From assembly GCA_964017065.1 (NCBI GenBank), contig OZ024785.1, positions 12,851,086 through 12,915,085 on the forward strand: a stretch of DNA of 64,000 bases, given 5' to 3'. The DNA comes from Haliclona indistincta (Eukaryota; Porifera; Demospongiae; Haplosclerida; Chalinidae). The translations under genes were made by a program, and so were the position numbers. Under the pieces are notes generated by a model, which was not told the DNA's origin, ran no database searches, and saw nothing but the letters and a program-made list of their open reading frames with translations. Shown in pieces: positions 33,331-57,755 of the stretch; position 1 is the first letter of the stretch; each line of letters begins with the position of its first letter.

Positions 33331-36300
33331 TTACTTAGTTCTTGTAAAGTTCAGTGGGTTGTCACTAATGGAATCATGGATCTCTACAAACAATGGAACG
33401 TATGTGAGATAGTCGAGGAACTCAACCACTCCCTTCCCCTGGTGGTTCAACCTGTCCACAACCTGTACCACAATAACAGTGATTGTTCATAAGATGAAAA
33501 CATGACTGTACATTATTTTAATACTCAATTACTAACTCTAGCTGTGAAACAAAGGCGTTCACCAATTCGGCAACAATGAATATGTATCACAACACTCACA
33601 AAGTCAACGTGTTCCTCAGTGAGTCCTCCGGCCTGCAGTTCCACAGCTAGTGCATCAGTAGTCACTACCCCATCATCATTACTGTCAGCCAGCAGATAGA
33701 ACAGCTCCTATTATATCAGAATGATGAGCGCATGGGTAAGTTTTATCTCTGTAGTGAACCTTGCATTTCTTCATTTTTGTTTCTAGTGACTCAAAATCCA
33801 TCGTATTGATCAGCCTCTTCACCATGTGTCTAAGAGAATGAGATAGGCATTATATTGTGCAATGTACGACCACTTACTCTAATGATACAACTTTCTCAGA
33901 CAGTGCAGCAACCAATGAAAAAAGACGAAAATTTAGAGCATATCTACCAGCCAGCTCCAGTATCTGATAAGTTAGTGTTATAGAGCTGTATTTCTGTGTA
34001 GCTTACGCTGTGAACATAGGTCATCTCGGCATCTGATATGAGATTATAGTTGACTGCCTTGAGTGCAAAATCCAGCTCAGGAATAGTGATCTCATCGTCC
34101 TGTATGGGAGTGGTTACATTATAGCTCCACCCACTCTCTGATCACAAACCTCATCTCTGTCCACGTTATCAAAGACTCTCTCATACTCTGGCAACTTGGC
34201 TTGACTGCAAGAAACACAAATGTAGATGCATCAACTTATGCATGTGCCTAAAAAATAAACATGAATCGTTTGCACAACTACTCACTCAATAATGCAGTAC
34301 TTTGCCAGGTAGTCAAGTGGATCAATACCTGCATTAAAAATGTTGAAGTAAATCATTGACACACTCTGCTATATCACCGACTCATTCGAGCAAAGTCACA
34401 GTTGCAGAACACAAACTATACATTGTATATGCACACATACACAATCACACACACGAGTGCACACATGATAGAATCACACAAAGACTATGACACCGTGACT
34501 CCGCCTACCTTGTAGCTCTTTCAGTGTGCAAGCGATAGCCTTCACATCATCCCTTTTACTTTTAAATCTTCGTCTGAAGCGAAATTCATTTTTAAAAGTA
34601 AGAGAAATTCGTTTTAAAATTAAATTATTGTGTCTGTCACTCACAGGTCCCCTAAGTGAATCTGGCTTCCTCTATCATCATCATTATCGTGACGGTATTT
34701 GCCCTTTAGGTTGTGGATACCCTGCAGTGTAGCACAATACATGACAATGGCTAAGTACGTGATCAGAAATTTTTGAATGTGATTGATAATGTAATCTAGA
34801 ATTGTAATGTAATGGGAATTTGAATATTTCTCACTTGCCTAAATGCACAAATACTTGCAATACTAATCAATTTTTTGTATTATTATTGCCGCTTGGCAAT
34901 GATATGTAGGGATGACTGCGAATTAAGATGGCGGCTACTCATGTGTGAAAATGAGTCATCGCACATATCTCTACTGTTATATATTTCTACTGCATTAAAC
35001 ATATTTTAAGGTACATTCATACTTGAGAATCAGATGGCAAGCAGTAAGGTGATGTAATTATCTTGAATTTAGAGTACAATGCCAACCTTATCTCTACCAG
35101 CTCCTCCATCTTCATCAACACCGCTGCCATGGCGTCTCCTTCGCTGTCTCTTGCCCTCATCATCACTATCATCATCACCACTACTATCACCCTCTCCTCC
35201 ACGCCGCCTCCTCTTCTTGTCACTCCCCTGCAGAGCAAAATTTACAAGTCACTTACAAAACAATAGAAACATTCTAGTTCCGTAATTCATTTGAACTACT
35301 AGTCCAGTCATTTTATGGAATAAATAGGGTCAACCCCAAACAAATTGCAACACAAGCTATTTTAAATGTTTCATGTACAGAAAAATATGCTCTATAACAT
35401 ACTAAAAGTCTTAAGGAATCACATTGGGGGAAGTATTATATAAATTGAATTTTAAATCAACCTAATTTGCATAATTATTGTTACATGCATAATGATCAAA
35501 AATGTTTTATTATACACAACAACACTACAGAAATGACGGTTCCAAGCAAAATAAGTGATATAATGGCAAAATGAACTAGCTATAAATTATTTTAGTAACA
35601 AATTATGGTTGTTTGTGAAGACAATTACAAGGAAAGTGTCACATACAACAAGAAAATTAATTGCAGTATAATGGCAATAAATTAACTGATACTGTAAGTA
35701 ATACTAATAATATGACTGAAAGTAATAATTGAATGAAGTAATACTGATTATTAGTCACTTAAACAAAAACCATCTTCTGTGTCATCGTCATATGCATCAC
35801 ATATTACTTGATTGGAGTTACTGCAGCTGGAGCCTTTGCAGTTACCGCAAGCAGAAGTGCAGTCAATGTTATGCTTCTTGCAAGTACAACGCATAGTACT
35901 ACAGTCAGATTGACAGTTACACCGAATTAACTTGAGTAATGCGTTAGGTGCAGGTGGCAAATCAGTGAGTATTGGCAATAGTGACCCATTAAGGTCTCTT
36001 TTCCACCCCCAGTTCAAAGGGCTTAGATCCTTGTCACTGCCCTTCCACTCCTTTACTTGGTAGTAAACTCTAAGACTATGATACTTTGCAGCAGCTGAAG
36101 TAGGTGGCAATGTCTTCGGATGAATGTGCGAATTGTTAGTAGCCACTTTCTCATAAAAACGCTTATAGCGCAAACCATCTATAGAATCAGACGTTTTACC
36201 ATTGTACAAAAGAACTAGTGCTTTTTCTCCTGCTGAGGAAATTTCACTTTCAGTAGCAGATTCCATATCGAAGACCTTGGCTAGTTCTTGAAATTGCTTA

Positions 36301-39300
36301 CTAGATTTAAACTTCTTGAGAGAAGCACCTTTACCAATACCAAACAACTGCGAAGTTAAGTTGTATCACATCCAAGAAAGGCATGCAGGAAAAGAATGTT
36401 GGTGCACACTTCATGACCAAGCTGTTTCTTCACAACTTTGATGTCCCAAACTCTTGGTTTTATAGTGCTCTTCTTTGGTTCGGGTCGGAAAAAAATGTTG
36501 TATGAACTAGAATCAGCATAGTAGCATAGTAGAATTAGGAGATCTGTGTCTTCACCGACCAGTACGGTATTGTGAGATTTAGCAGATTGTATAGCTGTCT
36601 GTACAATTAACACATCTGCATCACTTGGGGCATGATGAACTTCACATTTATTGTTCTTGAGACAGTCACTGAGTAGGTTGATAAACTGTTGTTTATTGCT
36701 GTTATTAGCCAGGAATGCAGCTTTCTTTGTGCTCAGCTTCATTTGTTTCGAGACTGTAACTGCTATACCTGTTTGGCCCTTTTCTCTTCTTCGATGTGTC
36801 ATGTCCTTTGTTGAAGCTGTACCATATCCATCGAATACAATAACTGCCTCTCCGTACTTCTTCAAAACATAGTCAGTGTAGGCTGCGCAAATTTCTCCGT
36901 AAGTTGTTCCTCTTGTCCAAGGTATGCGTTGGAGGAGAGAACCACCGTCTAGCACAAACTTAACAATACCTGTAACTTGAGTTTTACATTGTGGTAAACA
37001 ATCCCAAATAGCATTAGCAATTGCTGGCTTATGTGCCTCTCTAAGAAATAGAGATGATTCAAACAGAGCAGGTGGATAACTGCAAAGTTCGAATTTAAAG
37101 GTATCTCCAATTTCATCGCTTGTTTTTGCAGCTATTATCAATCTCTGAAATAATAGTTGAGGATCTATGTGCACTGTAGCACCATCAATCTTGACAGAAG
37201 TTTTTGTAGCCATTGTGACAACCTGGTTACTCCTCTTGAAAGTATAATCAGCTGGTGTTGCACCTTCCATACTTGACAAAATTTTAATGCCAACTGATCT
37301 TGCTTTGTCAACATTAACAGTACTGTGTGCATGAGCTCCAGTGCTTATGCTGTGCAACACAGGATTAGTAGTGAAAGGATCCCGTTCTTGAAAGTAACTC
37401 AATTTTGTGAGTGTCCTTCCAATCACGAGTTTGCCTAGCTACTGTTATGTCCTTGTTCTGCTCTCCAGAATTGTAGGACACACCAGTTAGCTCTTGCATC
37501 ACCCTGTTTACTTCGGCGCAGGCTGGCATTGATAATGACCAAACTAACCGCTGCTGTTCAGTCATACCACGTCCTCTTGTAAGGCCACCACTTGACTTAA
37601 TGCTACGCATTAACACTTTAGGGCAATCCATTGGAAAGAACACGAGGTGGGCGCGACTGTAAACACGTGGACAGGCGCTATACGTGGGCGTGACAAACCA
37701 AAATTTTGATAAAATGCGTGGGCGGACAATATCCACCCACGCACGCATATCATTTAAAAACGCATTTTCTTTTTATGGTTTTTTTATGCTTTCCCCCAAT
37801 GTGATTCCTTAAGACTTTTAGTATGTTGTAGAGCATATTTTTATGTACTAGAAAAAGTTTAAAAAGCTTGTGTTGCAATTTGTTTGGGGTATAACCATAG
37901 ATTGACTGGACTATACATACAGCATTCGAAAATGAAAGTGCCAGAAAAGTGTAAGTTGTATTTTACCTCAAGATTCATGTCACGTCTATTTTTATCATGA
38001 GCAGACCCTCTCCCTCCTGCCCTATCTCTTCTCAGCGAACTGGGTGGTCGTCTGCCAGTTCTTGGTCGAGCACTGTTCTGGCTATTTCTTCCTCCACCAT
38101 CTCGATAATCTTCACCATCACCATCACCAAATCCATCATCACCTCCTCTCCTATGTTGCTGGCCATATCTACTAGTGCCATCTTCATCACCTTCTACTCA
38201 ATTCAAAAAAATTGTGAGTAATCGCTGACTAAAAATGATGTACCTTTGAGATCAAAGAGTCCTGATCTGTAAGCAAAAATTTATTTGATGAACACACCAT
38301 TTTTGAATATTTTTTTACCTTCTGTGAGACCCATCGAGTCCTGTGCCTGATCGTCTCTGAATAAAAAAGAGGCAAAACTTTTAAAATTAAATTTTAACCA
38401 GAAAAATTTGCATTCACTCTACACATTGTGTACTAGTAACTCACTCCTTGTGCACTTCCCAGTTGACCTGATGATGATCCATCTTCTCCTGCTCCACCAA
38501 GGCCTCCTTTCCGGCCATCTCCTCCACCATTCTGGTAACCATCCCAGCCTCCTCTCATTCCTAGACCATCCCTGTCTCCTCCTCTGCCGTCCAGCAAGTG
38601 ACTGCTTCGACCATCACCTCCACTGCCATTACCCCAGTCACCACGATAACCAGATGAAGTAGCATCATGACCACCTAGTCCTGATCTTCCTCTGAGCCCT
38701 CTCCTTCTCCTTCCATCTCTGTCACCAAGATTGACATCGACAAAACCTGTAATGGAGACACCACACCACACTATAGTGACTAGGATTACATTACTATAAC
38801 TCTTGCTACAACATAGAAGCTTGCCAATTTTTTAAATTAGCGAGAGGTATATAACCATCGTGACAACTCACTTGTGTGTCTCTGCCTAGCTAGGTAATCA
38901 TCCAATGAGGTAAGCCCGTCCAATATAATGTATCCACCACCAGTACGAATAACTTTACACTTAGAGCACCTGTATAACCAAATGAAACACTAATATAGCC
39001 AACTATTACTACTAGTGCATGCATAACAAAATGCACTGCTGATTATCTAGCTCTGCGTGTCTTCTTTCAATCTACATGATTCTGTTCATACACCTGTATA
39101 TCTGTCTACCCATGGTGTGTCTAGCTCACCTTGTCCCCTTCAGTCTGCATCTTTCACATGGCTCATAAGCAGAGCCATCTCGACAGTCTGTAAACCATTG
39201 CTTCTTGTACAGTTGTGACGGCTCAGTGAAACTCAGATACTCAACATTACTGCCCTGGTAACCGCTGCCAATAAAAGAGCTGCAGAGAGAGAGAGAGAGA

Positions 39301-40087
39301 GTGAGTGAGTGAGCGAGTGAAGAAAACGAGAGAAAAAAGAAATGAAAAAGAGCAGTTTGATAAAATTAATGTCTCAGTAGTGGGTGTGGCTGCTTTGCAA
39401 TCTGCTTGCTTGCCTTCTCTGTCTTGCTGAAGTCCTCTTCAGCGCTGTTGATTGCTGAGAGGGTAGAGATCCGGCTACTTCAGCAGGACGGGGAGAGGGC
39501 CTGGGCTGATAGGATCCTGGTTGTTGTTGCTGCGCATAGTACCTTTGCATGTGTGACCGAGCATGCGCCAGTGTCTCAAGGTACTCTCGATCGTCCTGAT
39601 GCCTGTTGCCCTCTCCACCATCAAAATCGACTCTTTTCCTCTGTGAAAAACGATAACCACTCTTGCTGATACTTGCAAACGAGCTGGGCAGGCCACCTTT
39701 CTGTCGCGGTCGACGAGAAACGGTTGCCTCGATATTCAGCTGCCTATTGTCCTCATCTAAGCTTCCTTGCTCGGACGTCGGCTTTTCAGCTGTAGGCGGA
39801 GGGGCTGGTGCTTTCTTTGTCGTGTTGCTAGGCATCCTTGACAGCAGCATTGTGAGTTCTTTCCACGCGTCCAGTCCTCTTCGGTCGGGCAGCAAGCCAA
39901 GTGGTCTCATCGTCCCTCGTTTGTTACGGAAGACATCTCCAGGCTGAGGATCAGGAGGGCCCAACAGAGGATTTATCAGGCGCGGCACGGTAGGTGTGTC
40001 GAGTTCTCGAGAGGTTCTTTGGTCTGAACGACCAGCTGGTCGCTCTACTACGATCACGGGCAAGCCAGGAGCACCGTCAGTGGTCAT
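33331..40087 (-). CDS. EF-hand, glycine-rich protein, copy B (with exon 1)
   Basis: Exon 1 (39543-40087, ATG at 40087) encodes a proline-rich, basic N-terminus. Its donor AAAG|GTACTA joins in phase to 39130-39279, which carries WFTDCRDG and CERCRLKG cysteines. A second CxxC exon near 38880-38975 follows, then a Gly/Asp/Arg-rich exon (about 38446-38749), RRSGSGL-type micro-exons, an RG-rich exon (about 37970-38190), an acidic-basic exon (about 35077-35227) and about nine short exons. Those include FDNVDRDEDDEITIPELDF and LLADSNDDGVVTTDAL, which are EF-hand-like. The stop is at 33331. The cysteine pairs may bind zinc and the acidic loops calcium. I do not recognise the family. A 2.6-kb transposon sits in one intron. 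Confidence 0.6.
35301..37912. mobile_element. 2.6-kb TIR element with FEN1-like/CXC protein
   Basis: The ends AGTCCAGTCA and TGACTGGACT open inverted repeats of about 135 bp that share CCCCAAACAAATTGCAACAC and TACTAAAAGTCTTAAGGAAT, with small indels between the arms. Copy A of the segmental duplication provides an approximate empty site, so the boundaries are well supported. A short target duplication (TA or TAC) is possible but not certain. It encodes one broken protein on the minus strand and no recognisable DDE transposase. Confidence 0.85.
35751..37640 (-). pseudogene. FEN1/XPG-like nuclease plus CXC domain, element-encoded, broken
   Basis: Three reading frames make one protein: 37748-37411, 37426-36356 and 36347-35751. 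The likely ATG starts MDCPKVLM near 37632. In the middle frame (residues counted from 37426) the acidic motifs VLDGG (158-162), VFDGY (197-201), PSDAD (267-271), GEDTD (291-295) and LGCD are followed, after a frame break, by GIGKGASLKK. The order matches the catalytic acids and helix-hairpin-helix of FEN1/XPG-family structure-specific nucleases. The third frame ends with nine cysteines (residues 143-175) in a tesmin/TSO1-like CXC arrangement, likely zinc- and DNA-binding. Frame breaks near 37410 and 36350 disable this copy. The function in transposition is inferred. Confidence 0.65.
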
Positions 40088-41185
40088 GATGCTGCAGCAG
40101 ATTATGGGTGGGGCTGATGTAATTATTATTCATAGTCAATAAAAATTCATATCAATAAAATTTTAGTTCCTGTAAACAACAGTGTCGTGTTTATCACATG
40201 GTTACAGCAAGCTCAGCTAGTAAATACATGAGACAACAGCATACTTCTCAATAGTGGTTGCAATCGAGTAAGGGACACATGATGAATCATAACCTAAATC
40301 ATAGATATGTTCTGCTGTATTTAGATAGCCTGCGGAATCAATTACTCAAAGTCTATAGCGCTAGTAATTTTGTCTACAAAATTGCCTTGTCTTGATCAAT
40401 TTTCGAGCCAAATTCAGATGATTTATAATTATTTACATCAATCATGCAATACTTTATTCAAGATGCAGCTTAGACGTTTAATGTAGAAATGATCGATTTG
40501 GAGCAAACAAGAGAGAGTAGATGAGAGAAGATCTAGACCACTTCACCTATAGACTCACCAGACCGACTATACATGTACATACATGATACTGATATGATGT
40601 ATGCACAGTGCAGTACACTGACATGTCACATCAAAACAAATATTTATATTGATACTGTCGTTCAGCATTGCAATTCATTGCACTGAGCAGGTTCCTTAGA
40701 TAGCAGAACAGTGCGACATGAGATGTTCACGTGGTTCTAATTTGAAACCACGCCCACAAACCGTCGCCAAGTCTTAACCCCCAAAGGGCTGGCTAGGAAG
40801 AGATTGTCGTGCGGCTGCCTTTACAGCGAGTGTACAGTTGCTACTAGTGCTTGACAGAGGTCTCCTGGTTACATCTATTCACTCCTGAGCAATCGGTCTG
40901 GCGCTGTGAGCTGCTTCCCGCGCGCAGAGCACCGGCTCTGTGCGCCCTGAGAGACAATACGACCACGCCATCATCACACTCGACAAGGTACACACAATGA
41001 ATAATCTAACAAAGCTGATGTGTATTTGCCTCTGTTGTCAAGCTATGCTTGAGTTGTAGACTCGTACAAGTTGTGTACAACATACCATAGCCATACACAT
41101 GTGTATATAATAATTATGAACAAGCATTTCTATGAGTGCCTCAGCCCTGCTGGGTGTTTTAGAGTTGTTTTCTTCTTCTCTGCAG
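40088..41185. promoter_or_regulatory. Divergent promoter region
   Basis: This 1.1-kb stretch separates the start codon of the EF-hand gene (minus, 40087) from the first coding exon of the OXR1-like gene (plus, 41186). CTCGACAAG|GTACAC at about 40979-40990 looks like the donor of a non-coding first exon of the plus-strand gene. A GC-rich stretch at 40900-40960 lies just before it. No other gene is seen. Confidence 0.45.
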
Positions 41186-51954
<10,769 letters not shown>

Positions 51955-52498
51955 TGAGGCATGGGGCTTCAGATGATAACCACACACACTTCAAATGAAT
52001 GACTATTACAGTTGCTATACTTGATCGAATCATGTGACATGTTAATCATATGACTGTCATGTGACATGATGACTTGTGTATATTACATTTCTTTCCTCCA
52101 ATACTTGTGTGTTACGTTGTGTTTTCATGCATCAATTTTTAATGTCAATTTTTGTAGAGAAATGGTAATTGGACAAAAATTAAGCATCAGTTAAGTTTAC
52201 GCGCGAGTGTCCGTTTTAACAAACTGTTACTAACTACTAACTTAGAATCAGTTGCAGCTATATCTTGGTTCTCCATCTCAGTTTTAAGACATGTTTTCAA
52301 AATAATAAAATAATTATTCATGAGTCAAAGGTGTCACATTTGAGGGTTCCTCCATTTTTGAACTGTGGTTAGAATGAGGTTAGCCACGCCCCCTGGTCGA
52401 AGGAGGAATATCGTAGGGTCACGTCCAGCTGGCAGTGATACAACCTGACTGTTAGGATGAATGGACGACGATAGGAACTGGTGAGCTCTACTCCATTC

Positions 52499-55400
52499 CT
52501 ACGACAGATCAGAGAGAGGGACATGAAGAATAATACTGTGTATAACTGAACCGTCCAACACAGTTCTAGAACCATGCTGGCACGCTTATAGGTACAAATA
52601 TAAACGCAGTATTAATATACTGGTTGCAGAGATACATGTAGATTAGCTATCATACCACCAGTCTTCATACCCAGCATTTTACTTTTTTTAGGATTTGCAA
52701 ATTATTATTAATTCAAAATGCTGCAATCAACATCTAAGTTTGTGAGTGTGATGCATAAAACACTTACTCTGACTAAATCATCAGGCAGGTTAGAAGGAGG
52801 GGCCTTGAACGTTGCTATGGTAACAGGTAGATTTTTAGGAAATGGTTTCACACTGAACATAGCTCTGTAGAGAAGAGACACCAGTAATGGAGACCCAGGT
52901 GGGTAGCTGATAAAGCTAAGCATGCTCAAACTGAGCAGTGTGCTACCAGCAACCACTCACTGTTGAATGCACAACAGAAGCGTTTTACAGTGAGAGTGAA
53001 ACAAAATAGAATAAAGGATTAATTTCCTGCCTCTTACAAACATTTGAGGGCAATTAATAAAGATTGTTAACCATCCGGCACCACATGAAACAATATAATA
53101 TTATCAATGACTTCCAGTATTGTTACACATCATTAGGTTCGATCAGCATTGAGATTGACTCAATTCTGTGCATATATAGTAAATGCGCATTCACCAGCCT
53201 CAACACAGCAACGCACCAATTCGCATTCACCGGCCTCAAAACAGCAATCGTCTCATCTAGCAAGCTAGGTCACAGTACTAGGTGTTATTGACTCACTTCA
53301 TTTGATGCATACTCTCATTTGTGAGCATCAGTTCATCAATAACAGACGAGAGATGAGTTGGCTGACACATCAGATACATCTACAGCACATGAGAAGAACA
53401 GAACAACGTTCACATGATCACACGAACTGCAAAGTGAATGCAACACGTGACAGAAGCTTGTATTAACACAGGTAGCTGACTAGCATAGAAACACTTACTC
53501 GCTGATAAAATGTCAATCATGCACACCTGACATAGCCTAGCCTCCTCCCCAGGCCCCACCCTCTAATTAATTTGCAATTACCGAGAGAGGGCCTGGTAAC
53601 ACTCGCCACAAAAACTGTCGCGAGTACCTCACAAAATCGTGAGGCCGCGAGCAGGTTACAGCGCGCGAATCCATCGCGCCACTATTGCTTGACGTACAAC
53701 GTAACCGTTCTTATACGTAAGTTCACTAAGGCTGCTCAAGTTCTGCTGCTGCATGTATTTTTGTTTCATTCCATTGTGGCTTGTCTCAGAAGTACTAGGA
53801 TGCTCTTTGTGCGCCTACAAACCAGCGAGAATGAATAGACGAAGGCTTACGTTAGAGTGACGGTATTGTGATGGGCGGGGCGTCACGTAACCATAGGAAC
53901 AAAATTTTTTATCGGGAAACAGTTTTTGTCGCGAGTGTAACCAGGCCATCAAACCTCGATTGCTAATAATGAGAGGGGTGTGGCCTGGGGAGGAGGCTAG
54001 ACATAGCCAGGAAGCTTGTGCAGCAAGCACTGTGTACCAATCACCAGTAGCAAGGAGTTTTCAAACTAGTGTTGTACCTATACTCTAGTATCTGTATCTG
54101 TATAGGCACCTATAGTTGCACTATAGGCAAGGATCAGTTATGTGCATACGCAAAAAAACAATATCAGTATCGATTCAATATCGGTGATATTGTGTGCCTA
54201 TACTATTGGTATAGTACTGTAGAGGCAAAATACTGTATAGGTACAACAGTATCGCAAACCTCACAGGCTCTCACTGCAGGCGGGGCACCCGAACCACAAC
54301 TAGCACAGACACACATTGTGATGCATCAACATGAGTCACAAATTGCTAAAATGTGTCTTCATCGATCTGATGAAGATGTTGCAGCTGACGCTCCTTTAGT
54401 AATGTATAACACCAATAATCTACTGTGCAAACATGCTTTAATTAAAATATGGCTATCGACATTGATTTTATTATGGCTACAGTCACCAATATTATAGGCT
54501 GATATAGCTGATTTACGATACAATGCATCACTCTAGCACAGATATATCTAAGGTAAGAAAATTAAAAAGATTTCTATCGAAATCAAAAGGATGTAGGGTT
54601 GTGAAATCTACCACTGGTTCACAATGTAAACTAACAAGGAACAAGCATGGAATGGTAACACGATTGACTTGCTAACAGACCATAGATCCTACATCAGTGG
54701 CTGCTGTAGTTGACTATAGCTAGTTCAGCTTAGCTTGTTGCTGTTGACTGACACCTGACGTGCATTCAGCTTGTGACAGCTTATGTACAGCCACTGATGT
54801 AGGGATCTATGGTCTGTTAGCAAGTCAATCGTGTTACCATTCCATGCTTGTTCCTTGTTAGTTTACATTGTTGACCAGTGGTAGATTTCGCAACCCTACA
54901 TCCTTTTGATTTCGATAGAAATCTTTTTAATTTTCTTGTTTGTGTCCTTTTTTTCTTTTTCAGTGAAGTACAGTTCAATATCATGCAATTACTGTGCCAT
55001 CTTTATTTCCACCATTGGTTTGGTTTTCCTGTTGTTGATGGCTTTTCTTTATTATTAACAATTTTAAACTTGTAGCTAAATAATTGTTATACTGTAGATA
55101 TCAGCTCGCCTACGCATGCATGAATACAGTGCATACGAGCCCCGCCCACACTTGTTTACGGATGTTATAATTATCTGGCAAGGAAGAATGGTGATCTGGC
55201 AAGGAAGAAGAATCGTGGGTGTTTTGGTCTCGGCACTGCTCGCATAAAGGCGCTAGGCGCGCTGAAGAAAGAAAGAAGAAGAAAACGAAGATGACGAAAC
55301 TCGATTTTCACCGTTTCCAGGTTCGTCACTTTAGTAACAATCTCGAGCAATCTCCTTGCTACTGTAAGATGGGGCAACGCCAGATAGCAGATTTAAGTGT

Positions 55401-57204
55401 CTTTGGACGTATAAAATTCATCACCAGGCGAAATATCAGCGTTTGAACGCTAATACATTGTATGTAGCCGCCATCTTGTTTTCTCGTTCAACCCTACATA
55501 GGGAAGACACTACCGTGTCTCCCTAATATTACAGTTGTTCTATAGATGTCTGATGAGTTACCATACGTGAAAACTTTTCCATACCAACTTAGTGCATACA
55601 GTTATTTGTCACCTTTCTTCTCGTCTCATCTTGGCTCATGAGTCGAGCAACGTCAGGGTTGTCGACTGGTTTTGACAGACCTACTAGTAGAGCCAGACGA
55701 GTGAGTCCTAGCGATGACGAGAGGTACAGTGTGTTGAGTTGAGGTAGCACATTCTTGTACCTACACAATTATTATTATAATAATAACCAAAGTCAACGTG
55801 AGGAGGATAACAAAATTTACAAGATTGGACAGCAAAATTCATAACAATCAAATTTTTACACCTCCATTTTGATGCAATTGCAAAATTTAAAACTCTTATG
55901 CTGCTCTAGTGTAATGTTCTGCTGTACATGAAGACAGTAGTTTATGAGACATTGACTGGAATCATTGTCAACAATTGAATTATTTGAAGACACTTACTCA
56001 CCAGTGATTCTGCCATGACGAGTTCTTGTCAAATACTGTCTCAACAAGAGGATCGATCAACACAAGTCCAGCAACATGACTGAGAGATGGGGAGGGAGGG
56101 AGGGAGGGAGGGAGGGAGGAAGGGAGGAAGGGAGGAAGGGAGGAAGGGAGAGAGAGAGAGGCAGGGAGGAAGAGAGGCAGGGAGGGGGGAGGGAGAGAGA
56201 GAGAGAGGGAGAGGGAAGGAGAGGGAGGGAGAGGGAGAAAGAAAGAGAGGGAGAAAGAAAGAAAGAAAGAGAGAGGGAGGGAGGGAAGAAGAGAGAGAGG
56301 GGGAGGGAGGGAGAGGGAGAAAGAGAGGGAGGAAGAAAGAGGGAGGGAGGAAGAGAGATAGGGAGGAAGAAGAGAGGGAGGGAGGGAGAGGGAGAAAGAG
56401 AGGGAGAAAGAGAGGGAGAAAGAAAGAGGGAGGGAGGAAAAAAGAGAGAGAGGAAGAAAGGGAATGAGGAGGGAAGGAGACTATAATTGCACGACTATTT
56501 TTAAATCAAACCTGACCATTACTATTTATTATACAGGTAACCAGCAGATAATGAAGTTGTCTAGGGCCGGGGCTGTGTCACTAACTGGTTAGCTAGTCTG
56601 GGCTCCCGGTTTTACCATGTACAGCAAAACAATAAATTTGCATGCATAAATCACTCACTGTTCATAAGCCTGAGCATAGAATCTAGCCACCATACAGCTG
56701 TACTCCACACCAACTAGCATCACCGGACTATCATCACCAACACCAGTAGCTGCTAGAGCACGATGAAGATCATCAGCTGCTCTGAGAGAGACAGAGAGTG
56801 AGTTACAGGAGCACACTAACAATACGAAAAGCCTGTGCGCCAGACAAATGGTTGTAACATGAATTTTTTTGCTAGCGCCTAGCAGTCTAAAAAATACTTT
56901 ACTGTGGCAATTCTAGATGTGTGGCGTCTCACCGTCACAGTTGCTTCACTAACCTTTCCACAGTACTAGGAGGTGACCTGTCTCTCTGCTTGGCTTGATC
57001 ACTGTAGTCACCTGTCACTTGACTGGTGTTCTGTATAAGAGTGACCAGTAACACACAGGAGCATGTGGTGTGTAGTGATACCTTGTATCCTCTGTCACTG
57101 AAACCCAGTCCAGCTCTATCATACACACACACCTACAATGCAAATAGTTAGTTACCTCTCCTTCTCTAACCTTCACCCCTCTCTCTCTCTCTCTCTCTCC
57201 CTCC

Positions 57205-57237
<33 letters not shown>

Positions 57238-57542
57238 CCTCCCTCTCCCTCCCTCCCTCTCCCTCCCTCTCTCTTTTCTCTCTCTCTCTTCCCTCTCTCT
57301 CACCTTCACATATTTGTTCACTAATGGTTCTACTCGTGTCCACATGTCAGATGTCTCGCCAACTGGTGTGTCCAGTACTACTGTCAGACGGTCACGTCCA
57401 CTACTACCAGTACATCTCATGAACACCTTCTGACCCCAACCAATATCAACAAGATCACCTGGGGAGGGAGGGAGGGAGGGAGGGAGGGAGGGAGGGAGGG
57501 AGGGAGGGAGGGAGGGAGGGAGGGAGAGAGAGAGAGAGAGAC

Positions 57543-57595
<53 letters not shown>

Positions 57596-57687
57596 TAGAG
57601 GGAGGGAGGGGGGGGGGGAGGGAGGGAGGGAGGGAGGGAGGGAGGGAGGGAGGGAGGGAGGGAGGGAGGGAGGGAGGGAGGGAGGGG

Positions 57688-57755
<68 letters not shown>

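Larger units (their letters stand above)
32897..39361. repeat. Segmental duplication, copy B
   Basis: It is the counterpart of 25718-29849, interrupted by the terminal-inverted-repeat element at 35301-37912. At its left edge it cuts into the region downstream of the GASZ-like exons. Confidence 0.9.

Noticed and set aside
39374..39542. Extension of EF-hand gene exon 1 to the stop at 39374
   Set aside because: The donor AAAG|GTACTA at 39543 is strong and in phase with the next exon, so the rest is intron read-through.
56076..56486. 136-codon Arg/Glu/Gly ORF
   Set aside because: It is a pure purine repeat inside a hydrolase intron.
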